Source: Spirulina sp034932185 (GTDB lineage: Bacteria > Cyanobacteriota > Cyanobacteriia > Cyanobacteriales > Spirulinaceae). From it: a stretch of DNA of 64,000 nucleotides. Made by a program: the position numbers and the translations under genes. The stretch lies in NCBI RefSeq assembly GCF_034932185.1, contig NZ_JAYGHW010000090.1, forward strand, positions 62,001 through 126,000, written 5' to 3'. A model generated the notes under the pieces. That model searched no databases. It was not told the DNA's origin and saw only the letters and a program-made list of their open reading frames with translations. Below are positions 8,014 to 16,772 of the stretch, one piece after another. Position 1 is the stretch's first letter; each line of letters opens with the position of its first letter.

Positions 8014-8650
8014 TTAAGTTACCTCTTGATGCGTTTTATTTTGACAATTCAAGACAAGACCTCATGATCTTACCTTGAACCCTATTTTAAAATAGATGCC
8101 TTTAAGTTTATGCCAAAAGTTGACAAATCTACTAGCCTCAATGGACTCAGATTAGCGGAAGCATTTTATAAAAAATACTTATCTCTTAATCGGGATGACT
8201 CCCATTGAAATTGCCGTAAAACTACTCTAGTTGCAGAGTTCCCTGCATGGTTAAGCATTTTTGCTGAGGCTGTCGTCGTGAGGGTAGTGATTATCTTTGC
8301 GAAGGCAAAGGCTAAGGCCATGCAATCGGAATTGACCCCAAAATTCACCCATCTCTTTAAATAAAAGGAAAACTTATAGCTTAAATTTAACATTTCCATG
8401 GAGGGCGATCGCCTATGGTTGTGCATTTGACGCTAGACTGAATTCCATCAAAATTCGGGACTGAATTAATTTTCCCCTAGGGAATGTGCTGCGACATACC
8501 AGCATATCCCCATCCCATAGAGCCGCCATTTTCGCGCTACTTACAGGTTTTTAACTCAAACCTGTGAGGAACGGATTATTGCGCTCCTAACTTTTTAAAG
8601 CTCGCTTATCACAATCATTACTCCTCATCATGAGGGGGAAGGAGGTATTC
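8014..8650. other. Divergent sbtB-sbtA intergenic region
   Basis: About 640 bp separate the two starts. It is AT-rich near sbtB. An 86-codon minus-strand frame (8166-8426) has no family resemblance and I do not accept it. No clear CcmR-type palindrome was found by eye. Such a long region leaves room for independent promoters and a long sbtA leader. Confidence 0.6.
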
Positions 8651-9718
8651 TTGGATTTTCTATCCGATTTCTTGACAGGCTTCGTAAAACAGTTACAGTC
8701 CCCAACCCTCGGCTTTCTCATTGGTGGTATGGTGGCCGCCTCCCTGGGTAGCCGCCTGGCAATTCCCGATGCGGTCTATAAGTTCATCGTCTTTATGCTG
8801 CTGATGAAGGTCGGCCTCACGGGTGGACAGGAAATTCGCAATGCCAATTTGGTGGAAATGCTCTTGCCCGCATTGTTTGCCGTGGTGACAGGGATTTTGA
8901 TCGTGTTTCTCGGACGTTACACATTGTGTAAACTGCCCCACGTCAAAATGGAGGATGGCCTTGCCACAGCAGGCTTGTTTGGTGCGGTGAGTGGCTCTAC
9001 CTTCGCCGCTGCGCTGACCCTTCTGGAAACGGAACAAATTCCCTATGAGGCTTGGTCTGCGGCACTCTATCCTTTCATGGATATCCCGGCGCTGGTGACA
9101 GCGATTGTGTTAGCAAGTATTTATACCAACAAGCAGGAATATCGCAGTAAACGGGAGTATTACGGCGAGCAGGGCATTGTTGCTGAAGGGTATCCCAGTA
9201 AGCAGCCGGAGCGGGTCAAAGTATGGCCCATTGTCCAAGAAAGTCTCCAGGGTTCTGCCCTGTCGGCACTGCTCCTCGGCCTCGTTCTTGGTCTGGCCAC
9301 TCAGCCGGAAAGTGTTTACACCACCTTCTATGATCCCCTGTTTCGCGGTCTGCTGTCGGTGCTGATGTTGATCATGGGGATGGAAGCTTGGGCAAGACTC
9401 AACGAATTACGGAAGGTGGCCCATTGGTACACGGTCTATTCTGTGGTAGCCCCACTGTTCCACGGGCTGATTGCCTTCGGTTTTGGTATGATTGCCCACT
9501 ACCTGACGGGGTTCAGCCTTGGCGGTGTTGTGGTTCTGGCGGTGATGGCAGCCTCTAGCTCAGATATTTCAGGGCCGCCAACCTTACGGGCAGGTATCCC
9601 AGCGGCTAACCCTTCCGCCTATATCGGTGCGTCCACAGCCGTGGGTACACCTGTGGCGATCGCCTTGGCAATCCCCCTCTATATTGGGCTTGCGCAAGCA
9701 TTGACCGGCGGCGGTTAA
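8651..9718 (+). CDS. sbtA: SbtA, sodium-dependent bicarbonate transporter
   Basis: A 355-residue membrane protein, the high-affinity Na+/HCO3- symporter of the cyanobacterial CO2-concentrating mechanism. Diagnostic segments are LQSPTLGFLIGGMVAASLG, GLFGAVSGSTFAAALTLLE, YPFMDIPALVTAIV and AVMAASSSDISGPPTLRAG. A cytoplasmic loop near residues 165-200 separates the two halves. I choose the TTG at 8651: it gives MDFLSDFL, as in known SbtA proteins, and a strong AAGGAGG site lies 6 bp upstream, inside the longer frame that begins at ATG 8630. A strong terminator follows the gene. Confidence 0.95.
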   Translation: MDFLSDFLTGFVKQLQSPTLGFLIGGMVAASLGSRLAIPDAVYKFIVFMLLMKVGLTGGQEIRNANLVEMLLPALFAVVTGILIVFLGRYTLCKLPHVKMEDGLATAGLFGAVSGSTFAAALTLLETEQIPYEAWSAALYPFMDIPALVTAIVLASIYTNKQEYRSKREYYGEQGIVAEGYPSKQPERVKVWPIVQESLQGSALSALLLGLVLGLATQPESVYTTFYDPLFRGLLSVLMLIMGMEAWARLNELRKVAHWYTVYSVVAPLFHGLIAFGFGMIAHYLTGFSLGGVVVLAVMAASSSDISGPPTLRAGIPAANPSAYIGASTAVGTPVAIALAIPLYIGLAQALTGGG

Positions 9719-9746
9719 ACCCTGATCCGTCCAGGGGACAATGACG

Positions 9747-9777
9747 AAAAAGCCAGGTTTCCAACCTGGCTTTTTTT
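9747..9777 (+). terminator. Rho-independent terminator of sbtA
   Basis: AAAAAGCCAGGTT, a 3-nt loop, AACCTGGCT and a T7 run: a 9-bp perfect stem with A and T tracts on both sides, about 30 bp after the sbtA stop. It could work in both directions. Confidence 0.9.
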
Positions 9778-9854
9778 GATCAAATCCGCTGAATCCAATG
9801 CGGTAGGGGCGCAACAATTAAACCCGTCACCCCTACAGCCATCAATGCCACAAG

Positions 9855-11306
9855 CTAACGAACCGCGAGGTTAATTAAACTCATGGAGCCAGCTTCAGGG
9901 TTAGATACGATAATTTGCCGCCGTTGGGAGAGGAGTTCAATCCCCTCTGGTTCTAATTCGGCGGCCCGATCACTGCCCACAATGCTCGGATTGAGAATCA
10001 CAGTATCCAGGAGTTGGATATTGCGCGGATTGGTGACATCGTGGATCGTGACGGCATCGGAACGCTCGATCGCCACCGCTGCTAAGGTACGTCCTGCCAC
10101 CGTTCCCACCGAAACCACCTCCGGCTCTGGCCCCTTACTACTACAGCGTTGGGGGAGCTTGAGGGCAAGAATGCTGTCTTCAATGGTATTGCCGCTATCT
10201 CCGAGGAAGGCCCCAGTGCGGGCATCAAAGGCGCTGATGCTGCGGGTTCCATGGGGACTCATGGGGGTTCCTTGATAGCTTTGTTGATTCACGGCGGTGA
10301 GATTATCCTCATCGGCAGTGACAAAAAAGCGACCATCGGGGGAGAGGGCGATCCCATCGGGTTCACGGGCGGAGGTATATTCCTGGCGGAGGCTGAGATC
10401 GTAGCTGCTAGCGCGACAATTGCCGGTGCCGACGGCATCGCTCGTTAAACCTAACCCGGTGCGAATCCCTAAATCAAAATTGGTGACACGGAAGGCGCGG
10501 GGGGTTAAGGGTTGGGGGAGGCGGCGGGGGACTTCGATGCGGGCGACGGCGTTGTTTTCCTGCAATGTGGTGACGATAAACGAATTATCACGGGCAATGC
10601 GCACCGTTTCCGGTTGGGGGTCATGGGGGAAAAAGGGAATCCCGGCGGCGGGGATGGGAATTTCCACCTGGGTCATGGCGGCGGGGCCCTGACGCAGATC
10701 GATAATCGAAACCGTCCCGGCGCGGTTGTTGGGATTGGTTAAATCCTCTTCGTTTTCCTCATCCTCATTGGCGACAGCGGCATATTGCCCATTGGGGGCG
10801 ATCGCCACAGAATCCGGCCCCCGGCCCACCGTAACTTCCCCTAAAACCCGCAAATCCGGCAGGGAAAAGGCCACCACTTTGCCCGGCACTTCATCAAAGG
10901 TTTCCAGGTTGGCATCATCATGATCTTTGACCCCAGCAAGGGCATAACGACCATCAGGGCTAATGGCCACGCCGGTAATTTCCGCTGCACTGGAACCGAC
11001 AGGGAAGTTTGCCGGTTGCAGGGTTGCGCTTTGCTCGACACGGAGGTTATTTCTACCGATCGCCACCACAGAAATACTCTCACCCCCCGCCACAACTGCC
11101 CGTTGGCCATTGGGGGCAGTCGCTAACATTTCCGCCCCCTCTAAATCCGTGAGGGTAAAGGCCAGGGTTCCCCGGATCGATGGGGTTTGGGCAGGGCTGG
11201 GTTGGCTGAAAGTGAGGATTAAGCTCAGGCTCAGGAGGGCGATCGCCCCCCACAGCAAGGGCGATCGCCGTTTGCCCTGGCTTAAACTTTGAATTAAGTT
11301 GATCAT
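9855..11306 (-). CDS. Exported beta-propeller protein
   Basis: A 483-residue protein with an N-terminal signal peptide (hydrophobic run around residues 18-36, ending SPAQT), followed by repeated propeller blades of the YVTN/LVIVD type: AISPDGRYALAG, AIAPNGQYAAVA, ALSPDGRFFVTA and similar. Blade spacing is about 40-60 residues. It resembles choice-of-anchor-I-like exported propellers, found alone or attached to phosphatase or esterase domains; no enzyme domain is present here. It is probably periplasmic or extracellular, and its ligand is unknown. It is divergent from gshB. Confidence 0.75.
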   Translation of the reverse strand: MINLIQSLSQGKRRSPLLWGAIALLSLSLILTFSQPSPAQTPSIRGTLAFTLTDLEGAEMLATAPNGQRAVVAGGESISVVAIGRNNLRVEQSATLQPANFPVGSSAAEITGVAISPDGRYALAGVKDHDDANLETFDEVPGKVVAFSLPDLRVLGEVTVGRGPDSVAIAPNGQYAAVANEDEENEEDLTNPNNRAGTVSIIDLRQGPAAMTQVEIPIPAAGIPFFPHDPQPETVRIARDNSFIVTTLQENNAVARIEVPRRLPQPLTPRAFRVTNFDLGIRTGLGLTSDAVGTGNCRASSYDLSLRQEYTSAREPDGIALSPDGRFFVTADEDNLTAVNQQSYQGTPMSPHGTRSISAFDARTGAFLGDSGNTIEDSILALKLPQRCSSKGPEPEVVSVGTVAGRTLAAVAIERSDAVTIHDVTNPRNIQLLDTVILNPSIVGSDRAAELEPEGIELLSQRRQIIVSNPEAGSMSLINLAVR

Positions 11307-11449
11307 AAAATCTCAAAAACAAGCCTACGCGGGTAATGTACGGCCCCATGTCCAACCCTTGGGTAAAGGCGAGAATAAGCCAAGATTAAGGGCAATTCCT
11401 GAAACGTCCTGTGGCACAATAACCATTGATCTCGCCCCATAAATCTCCC

Positions 11450-12415
11450 GTGAATATCGCCTTTATTATTGACCCCATCGCCAGCCTTGACCCCACCCAC
11501 GACAGCACCGTTGCCATCATGGAGGCTGCCCATCAACGGGGGCATCAGGTGTGGATCACGACGGTGGATCTGCTCACGGTACAAACAGGGGAAGCTTGGG
11601 CCACCCTTACGCCAGTCACGTTCGATCCTGTGGTTTTAGTTGAAGGCCGTTGGCAGGCTCCTGATCCTTGGTATCAATTGGGAACTGCCCAATTCCAACC
11701 CCTCACAGCGATGGCAGCGGTGTTCATGCGTAAAGATCCGCCGGTGACAATCCCTTACCTTTATGTGACGCAAATTTTAGACCTGATCGATCCGGCGAAA
11801 ACCTTGGTGGTGAATAATCCCAGGGGGTTACAGGCGGCCAATGAAAAGCTCTACGCCCTCAATTTCCCGACGGCGATCCCCGAAACGATTGTGACGGCGG
11901 CCAAAGCGGTGATTTTGGATTTTGTGGCCCAGCAGGGGGCGGCGGTGTTGAAGCCCTTGGCAGGGAAGGCGGGGGAGGGGATTTTATTTTTGGAAAAGGG
12001 CGATCGCAATCTCAACTCCTTAATTGAAATCAGCACCCAATGGGGTAAGCTCCCCGTTATGCTCCAGCAATACCTCCCCGCCGCATCGGAGGGAGATAAA
12101 CGGATTATTTTGCTCAATGGGGAGGCGATCGGGGCAGTGAATCGCATTCCCACCGGAGCAGATTTTCGCGGCAATATGGCCGTAGGGGGCCGGGTGGCCA
12201 GCACGGTGATCACCGAGCGAGAGCAGGAAATTTGTGAGCTAGTCGCGCCCCGTTTGCGCGAAGATGGCCTTTATTTCGTCGGCCTTGATGTCATCGGCGG
12301 CTACCTCACAGAAGTCAACGTCACCAGTCCCACCGGCATTCGGGAAATTGACCGGCTCCATGGCCTATCTTTGGGACAGCAGGTCATTGAATGGCTGGAA
12401 ACAGCAAGGAGTTAA
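11450..12415 (+). CDS. gshB: Glutathione synthetase
   Basis: ATP-grasp ligase joining gamma-glutamylcysteine and glycine to make glutathione. The N-terminus NIAFIIDPIASLDPTHDST matches GshB. The ATP-grasp elements VLKPLAGKAGEGILFLEKG, QQYLPAASEGDKRIILLNG and the C-terminal GLDVIGGYLTEVNVTSPTG metal/ATP site are intact. I choose the GTG at 11450 because the family begins M(K/N)IAFIIDP; a longer TTG-initiated frame starts at 11426. The length of 321 residues is normal. It is followed 4 bp later by a DUF4870 gene in a likely operon. Confidence 0.95.
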   Translation: MNIAFIIDPIASLDPTHDSTVAIMEAAHQRGHQVWITTVDLLTVQTGEAWATLTPVTFDPVVLVEGRWQAPDPWYQLGTAQFQPLTAMAAVFMRKDPPVTIPYLYVTQILDLIDPAKTLVVNNPRGLQAANEKLYALNFPTAIPETIVTAAKAVILDFVAQQGAAVLKPLAGKAGEGILFLEKGDRNLNSLIEISTQWGKLPVMLQQYLPAASEGDKRIILLNGEAIGAVNRIPTGADFRGNMAVGGRVASTVITEREQEICELVAPRLREDGLYFVGLDVIGGYLTEVNVTSPTGIREIDRLHGLSLGQQVIEWLETARS

Positions 12416-12419
12416 CACC

Positions 12420-12899
12420 ATGGCCCCCATTCCAGAGCAATCTCGCACTTGGGCAATGTTTTGCCACCTTTCCGCCTTAGCTTGGATTCCCCTCGCTGTC
12501 TTGGGGCTACCCCTTCCCTTTGCTTCCATCCTGGCCCCGTTAATCCTTTGGGCGATCCGCCGGGAGCAATCCGAATTCATTGATTACCATGGCCGCGAAT
12601 CGATGAATTTTCAAATTTCGATGTTGATCTATGGCTTGATTTTGGCCATGATTGCGGCGGTGCTTTTAGTGATCGGCATCATTATTTTTGGGGTGGAGGA
12701 TGGAGAATCGCCTTTAGCGGCCCTGGGGTTAATTTTCGGGGTGACGCTAGGGATCGGTTTACTCGTGATCTGGGGTGTGGTGCAAACGGTTTTTGTGATT
12801 TTAGCCGCTGTACGGGCTAATCAAGGGGGCTGGTATCGGTATCCCTTCACTCTCCGCCTGATCCGCTCCGTTGATTATCAAAAGGATGATCTGGATTAG
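12420..12899 (+). CDS. DUF4870 (Tic20-like) membrane protein
   Basis: A 159-residue protein with the DUF4870 pattern: an N-terminal WAMFCHLSALAW segment, then LWAIRREQSEFIDYHGRESMNFQIS, then two or three more hydrophobic helices. The family is widespread and distantly resembles chloroplast Tic20; the function is unknown. The ATG at 12420 lies 4 bp after the gshB stop, which favours it over an earlier in-frame ATG inside gshB. Probably translated with gshB. Confidence 0.85.
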   Translation: MAPIPEQSRTWAMFCHLSALAWIPLAVLGLPLPFASILAPLILWAIRREQSEFIDYHGRESMNFQISMLIYGLILAMIAAVLLVIGIIIFGVEDGESPLAALGLIFGVTLGIGLLVIWGVVQTVFVILAAVRANQGGWYRYPFTLRLIRSVDYQKDDLD

Positions 12900-12972
12900 G
12901 GCGCTCCCTCTTGACTCTCCCTTTAAGGGGAATGTTTTACGCTGAAGAAGCGAACCACATTCCTAAGAGCAT

Positions 12973-13632
12973 ATGTTTTTACAATCACCCCGGCAGATGG
13001 CGCTGCTCACTTTAACCCTGCTCACCTTGGGAACAGGTTTAACGGCCTGTGGTAATCCCTCCGGCGAGGAGATGGCTGTGGTAGATACTCCCATGGATGC
13101 AATGACGATGGATCATGGGGCGGGCCATGGGATGGATTTGGGGCCGGCGGATGGCCAGTTTGATTTGCGGTTTATTGATGCGATGATTCCCCACCATGAG
13201 GGGGCGGTGATCATGGCAGAAGCGGCTTTAAAAAACTCCCAACGGCCAGAGATTCGCGCTTTAGCGGAGGCAATTATTGCCGCCCAAGCGGTGGAGATTG
13301 AGCAAATGCGGGACTGGCGAGCAGCATGGTATCCCGATGCGGGCGATCGCCCCTTGGTTTATCACGCTGAAATGGGTCACATGATGCCCATGAGTGAGGC
13401 GCAAATTGAAGCGATGCGCATGAGTGTTGATCTCGGCCCCGCTGATCAGGAGTTTGATTTGCGGTTTATTGATGCGATGATTCCCCACCATCAGGGGGCG
13501 GTTGATATGGCTAAGGATTTGCTGGCAAAAACGGAACGCCCGGAAATGTTGGCGTTAGCGGAGGCAATTTTAGCCAGTCAAGGCGAAGAAATTGCCCAGA
13601 TGGAAGCATGGCGGCAAGACTGGTACGATTAG
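12973..13632 (+). CDS. Lipoprotein with two DUF305 domains
   Basis: A 219-residue predicted lipoprotein: the signal sequence ends LTACG, a lipobox with Cys at about residue 26. A Met/His-rich stretch (MDAMTMDHGAGHGMD) follows, then two DUF305 units of about 65 residues that share FDLRFIDAMIPHH almost letter for letter. DUF305 is a ferritin-like helical family often linked to copper or silver exposure; metal binding through the His/Met motifs is inferred. The two domains are separated by another His/Met-rich linker (HAEMGHMMPMSEAQ). The duplicated repeat is also visible at DNA level. Confidence 0.85.
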   Translation: MFLQSPRQMALLTLTLLTLGTGLTACGNPSGEEMAVVDTPMDAMTMDHGAGHGMDLGPADGQFDLRFIDAMIPHHEGAVIMAEAALKNSQRPEIRALAEAIIAAQAVEIEQMRDWRAAWYPDAGDRPLVYHAEMGHMMPMSEAQIEAMRMSVDLGPADQEFDLRFIDAMIPHHQGAVDMAKDLLAKTERPEMLALAEAILASQGEEIAQMEAWRQDWYD

Positions 13633-13674
13633 GGAAATGCCTCTTATTGAATCTCACCCCCATTTAAGAAATCG

Positions 13675-13998
13675 ATGAGCGCTGTAATTACCCTCGAAAA
13701 TGCACAGTTAGAGGCGGAAGTCCTCAATGGTGATCAGCCCGTGCTGGCCTACTTTTGGGCGGCTTGGTGTGGCCCCTGTCGCCTCGTTTCGCCCTCCATT
13801 GAGGCGATCGCCGCTGACTATGGCGATCGCCTCAAGGTGGTGAAGCTCGAAGTAGACCGCAACACCGATGCTGTTAAACAGTGCCAAGTGGAGGGCGTTC
13901 CCGCCCTACGCATTTTTAAGGATAAAACCCTTGTGGCCAGCCATGAAGGGGCGATCACCAAGCCCGCGATCCTGAACTTCCTGAATGCCCACCTTTAA
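13675..13998 (+). CDS. Thioredoxin
   Basis: A 107-residue thioredoxin with the WCGPC active site in AYFWAAWCGPCRLVSP and the cis-Pro loop as EGVPALRIF, where the usual Thr after Pro is Ala. It carries out thiol-disulfide exchange in the cytoplasm. The wording of the sequence is closest to the cyanobacterial m-type-like group with VPAL. It is followed 59 bp downstream by an aminotransferase on the same strand. Confidence 0.92.
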   Translation: MSAVITLENAQLEAEVLNGDQPVLAYFWAAWCGPCRLVSPSIEAIAADYGDRLKVVKLEVDRNTDAVKQCQVEGVPALRIFKDKTLVASHEGAITKPAILNFLNAHL

Positions 13999-14057
13999 AT
14001 TAGCCCTGCTGCCCTTAGTCAAAACTAAGGGCATCGTTTCCCGCCCTTGATCTTGTT

Positions 14058-15239
14058 ATGGAATTTGCCCGCCGCCTTGAACCCCTCCGTGCCAATGTCT
14101 TTGCCGATATGGATCGGGCTAAGTCTGCGGCCATTGCTGAGGGGCTGAACATTTTAGATCTATCTCTGGGATCTTCAGATCTGCCCACCGATCCGGTCGT
14201 TTTGGAGGCGATCGCCACCGCCCTCCAAGATCCCACCACCCACGGTTACGCCCTTTTCCACAGTACCCAACCCTTCCGGAAAGCCGTCGCCCACCACTAC
14301 AGCCAACGCTACGGTATCCCCATCGATCCGGAAACGGAAGTTTTGCCCCTGATCGGTTGTCAGGAGGGAACCGCCCATTTACCCCTAGCGGTACTGAATC
14401 CGGGGGACTATGCCCTGCTCCTCGATCCCGGTTATCCTTCCCATCAGGGGGGTGTGGTGTTAGCGGGGGGGCAAATTCACCCGATGCGGTTGCGGGCGGA
14501 AGAGGGCTTTTTACCCCAGTTTGGCGAAATTCCGGCGGATATCCTGGCTCAAGCAAAATTAATGGTGTTGAGCTATCCCCACAACCCCACGACGGGGACG
14601 GCTTCCCTTGCCTTTTTTAAAGAAGCAGTGGCGTTTTGTCGCGCCCATAATTTGGTGTTGGCCCATGATTTCCCCTATGCAGATTTATTTTTTACCGGCG
14701 ATCGCCCCCCCTCCATTCTCGAAGCCGACCGCGAAAAATCCTGCTCTATTGAATTTTTCACGTTCTCCAAGTCCTATAACATGGGCGGTTTTCGCATTGG
14801 CTATGCCGTGGGCAATGGGGAAATAATCCGCGCCCTCCGTCAAGTGAAAGCCACCATCGACTTTAACCAATATCGGGGCATCATGGCGGGGGCGATCGCT
14901 GCCCTCCATAGCGATCAAGGTTTAGTACAAGCAACGGTGGCAACCTTTGCCCAGCGGCGGGATTTTATGGTGGCGGCCTTGGCCAAGATCGGCTGGCCCG
15001 TCCCCACCCCCACCGCCACGATGTACCTTTGGGCCCCCTTACCGGAACCCTGGCAACAGGATTCGATCAAATTTTGTATGGATTTAGTGGCTAAAACCGG
15101 CGTTGCGTTAGCCCCTGGTGCAGGGTTTGGCCCCAGTGGGGAAGGCTATGTGCGTTTTGCCTTGGTGCATGATGTGAAGGTGTTGGAGGAGGCGATCGCC
15201 CAGATCCAAACATTTCTCCAAACCCCTGAAGTCCATTAA
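14058..15239 (+). CDS. PLP-dependent aminotransferase, LL-diaminopimelate aminotransferase-like
   Basis: Class I/II aminotransferase of 393 residues. The PLP lysine lies in FTFSKSYNMGGFRIGY (near residue 238), the cofactor-binding Asp-x-x-Tyr is seen as HDFPYADL, and the NPTTG loop is in LSYPHNPTTGTA. The closest recognisable relatives are LL-diaminopimelate aminotransferase and similar broad-specificity enzymes. Substrate specificity cannot be settled from sequence, and it could equally act on other amino acids. Start ATG 14058 gives the standard MEFARRLEPLRANVFADMD N-terminus. Confidence 0.85.
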   Translation: MEFARRLEPLRANVFADMDRAKSAAIAEGLNILDLSLGSSDLPTDPVVLEAIATALQDPTTHGYALFHSTQPFRKAVAHHYSQRYGIPIDPETEVLPLIGCQEGTAHLPLAVLNPGDYALLLDPGYPSHQGGVVLAGGQIHPMRLRAEEGFLPQFGEIPADILAQAKLMVLSYPHNPTTGTASLAFFKEAVAFCRAHNLVLAHDFPYADLFFTGDRPPSILEADREKSCSIEFFTFSKSYNMGGFRIGYAVGNGEIIRALRQVKATIDFNQYRGIMAGAIAALHSDQGLVQATVATFAQRRDFMVAALAKIGWPVPTPTATMYLWAPLPEPWQQDSIKFCMDLVAKTGVALAPGAGFGPSGEGYVRFALVHDVKVLEEAIAQIQTFLQTPEVH

Positions 15240-15279
15240 CATAAAGGCAAATTCAGGCAGTTCAGGAGCGGGAAAGATC

Positions 15280-15636
15280 ATGAAACTTAAAACGGTGCTG
15301 TCCCTAGCCGGGGCAACGTTGCTCCTCAGCCTTTGGCCCCGTGCGGCCCATGCCGATATTTTTGATGCGATCGTCATTTGCCAAGTCACCGGCATTCGCC
15401 AAGGCCAATTAGCGGTGCGCCCTGCCCCCCATGGCCAACCCTTTGCCGGTTTGGATAACGGCAACCTTGTCCGGGCTTTTGGGGGAACCCTCAGCGAAGA
15501 GGGGACGGTATGGTATGAAATTAAGGTTTTGCAAGGGCCAAACCCCCAAGTTGAAGGTCGGCAGGGGTTTGTCAATGCTCAATATTTGCGTTGCCGTTGG
15601 TATGGCGAAGATGGAACCCTGATCCGCGAAGATTAA
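15280..15636 (+). CDS. Small exported protein, SH3-like
   Basis: A 118-residue protein with a clear signal peptide (LLLSLWPRAAHADI, cleavage near residue 25). The mature part begins with a short Cys-containing segment and contains alternating beta-strand patterns ending FVNAQYLRC, reminiscent of bacterial SH3 domains. Two Cys residues could form a disulfide in the periplasm. Function unknown. Its stop overlaps the convergent gene's stop by 4 bp. Confidence 0.65.
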   Translation: MKLKTVLSLAGATLLLSLWPRAAHADIFDAIVICQVTGIRQGQLAVRPAPHGQPFAGLDNGNLVRAFGGTLSEEGTVWYEIKVLQGPNPQVEGRQGFVNAQYLRCRWYGEDGTLIRED

Positions 15637-15851
15637 CTGAAAAAGTCCAGTGTGTTGAAACGGTTGTTAAACAAAGGGAACGTCAACAACAGAGCTTTAA
15701 TCCACATCGGCGCAAAGTAAAGACTCAGGAGCAGGCCAATAATGGCGATCGCCCCTGCACTGACCTTGACGATTTCTTCTTGGGTGCTGATGCGGAGGTA
15801 AACGGCAAGGGAGGCAACGGATAAACTGATCAAAAGCGGTGCAATCATCAT
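15633..15851 (-). CDS. Small two-helix membrane protein
   Basis: A 72-residue hydrophobic protein with two predicted membrane helices (residues about 3-20 and 29-55). The segment YFAPMWIKALLLTFPLFNNRF looks conserved in form, but I do not recognise a named family with certainty. It ends convergently with a 4-bp stop overlap. An alternative start is the second ATG at 15848. Confidence 0.6.
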   Translation of the reverse strand: MMIAPLLISLSVASLAVYLRISTQEEIVKVSAGAIAIIGLLLSLYFAPMWIKALLLTFPLFNNRFNTLDFFS

Positions 15852-16234
15852 GGTGTTATGAAGATGGAATCAGAAGACGCAAATAGAGGCGCAATGCGTT
15901 CCTTCGGGCTTAAGCCTACTTCCGTCTCCTCACCGGGGGAATCAGGCTTTTCAACGATCCTGATGGATAGGAGGAGATGAACGTTGTCGTTACATTTACT
16001 TATCTTTACTGAGATATAGGAGATTAGTCCCCACTTGTCAAGGGGTTGTTCCCGATTCTTGGGAATTATGTGATGAAAATCACATAATCAGGTCTAAACT
16101 GATCACATCCCAACCGCCAAGCCATCACAACCCAGGTCGATCAGATTCACAGGGCCATAGGGGGGTTTATCACCCGCAGTGCAGACAAAATCACCGATAT
16201 TGGTGACAACCCCAATTCACCCTAAGGAGCAGTC
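15852..16234. other. Intergenic region with hairpins
   Basis: About 380 bp without a supported gene. An AAGCCT...AGGCTT inverted pair (about 15910-15950) encloses a pyrimidine-rich CTCCTCACC stretch, somewhat like unpaired segments in cyanobacterial small RNAs, but no known sRNA can be identified. A second inverted pair, ATTATGTGAT...ATCACATAAT, lies at about 16065-16089. An AAGGAG site leads into the next gene. Confidence 0.45.
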
Positions 16235-16441
16235 ATGTTGCCTGCATTGAAACTCCTCCCTGGCTCTATTTCTGAAATGCTTGCCACTGCCCGGCAAACC
16301 GGTCAACTGAAACGGGCTGACCAGTACGGTTTGATGGCGGCATTGCTAGAAGAATCTTTAAGTGAAGATGAAACTCGCGCCATTAACCGCCTGTTACGCT
16401 CTGTGAAACAGGGCAAAGTGGAAGTCCGCAACGACCTCTAA
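16235..16441 (+). CDS. Conserved small cyanobacterial protein
   Basis: A 68-residue soluble, helical protein containing ADQYGLMAALLEESLSEDE and ending in RSVKQGKVEVRNDL. An AAGGAG ribosome-binding site lies 8 bp upstream. Similar short proteins occur across cyanobacteria, but I know of no function. The gene is followed 59 bp downstream by a DUF2949 gene. Confidence 0.7.
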   Translation: MLPALKLLPGSISEMLATARQTGQLKRADQYGLMAALLEESLSEDETRAINRLLRSVKQGKVEVRNDL

Positions 16442-16500
16442 ACTCAGATCTACTACTTTAAACCTTTTTTAAAAAAACGCCTTTAACCCCCCTCACCGCC

Positions 16501-16692
16501 ATGCAAACGCCCCTCGCCTGCCGCTTCCTCCAATTCCTCCAAGACGAACTCGCCATTCCGCCTGAATCTTTGGCGATCGCCACCCGCCGCCACGACCCCA
16601 CCCCCAACGTCCTGCCGATGATCCTCTGGCAATACGGGTTAGTGACGTTAGAACAAATTGATCAAATGTTTGATTGGCTGGAAACCGCTTAA
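16501..16692 (+). CDS. DUF2949 family protein
   Basis: A 63-residue protein with the DUF2949 pattern: FLQDELAIPPESLAIA, then LPMILWQYGLVTLEQIDQMFDWLE at the C-terminus. The family is cyanobacterial and uncharacterised. The gene sits alone before a convergent creatininase gene. Confidence 0.8.
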   Translation: MQTPLACRFLQFLQDELAIPPESLAIATRRHDPTPNVLPMILWQYGLVTLEQIDQMFDWLETA

Positions 16693-16772
16693 ACCGCTGC
16701 TCAATCGTTAGCCCACAGAGGAATTGGACTGAAGTCTGTAGGACAAACAGTGAAGGTCTAAACTTCGTGGGT

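Noticed and set aside
8166..8426. 86-codon frame in the sbtB-sbtA spacer
   Set aside because: No ribosome-binding site, no known motif, and it lies in probable promoter/leader DNA.
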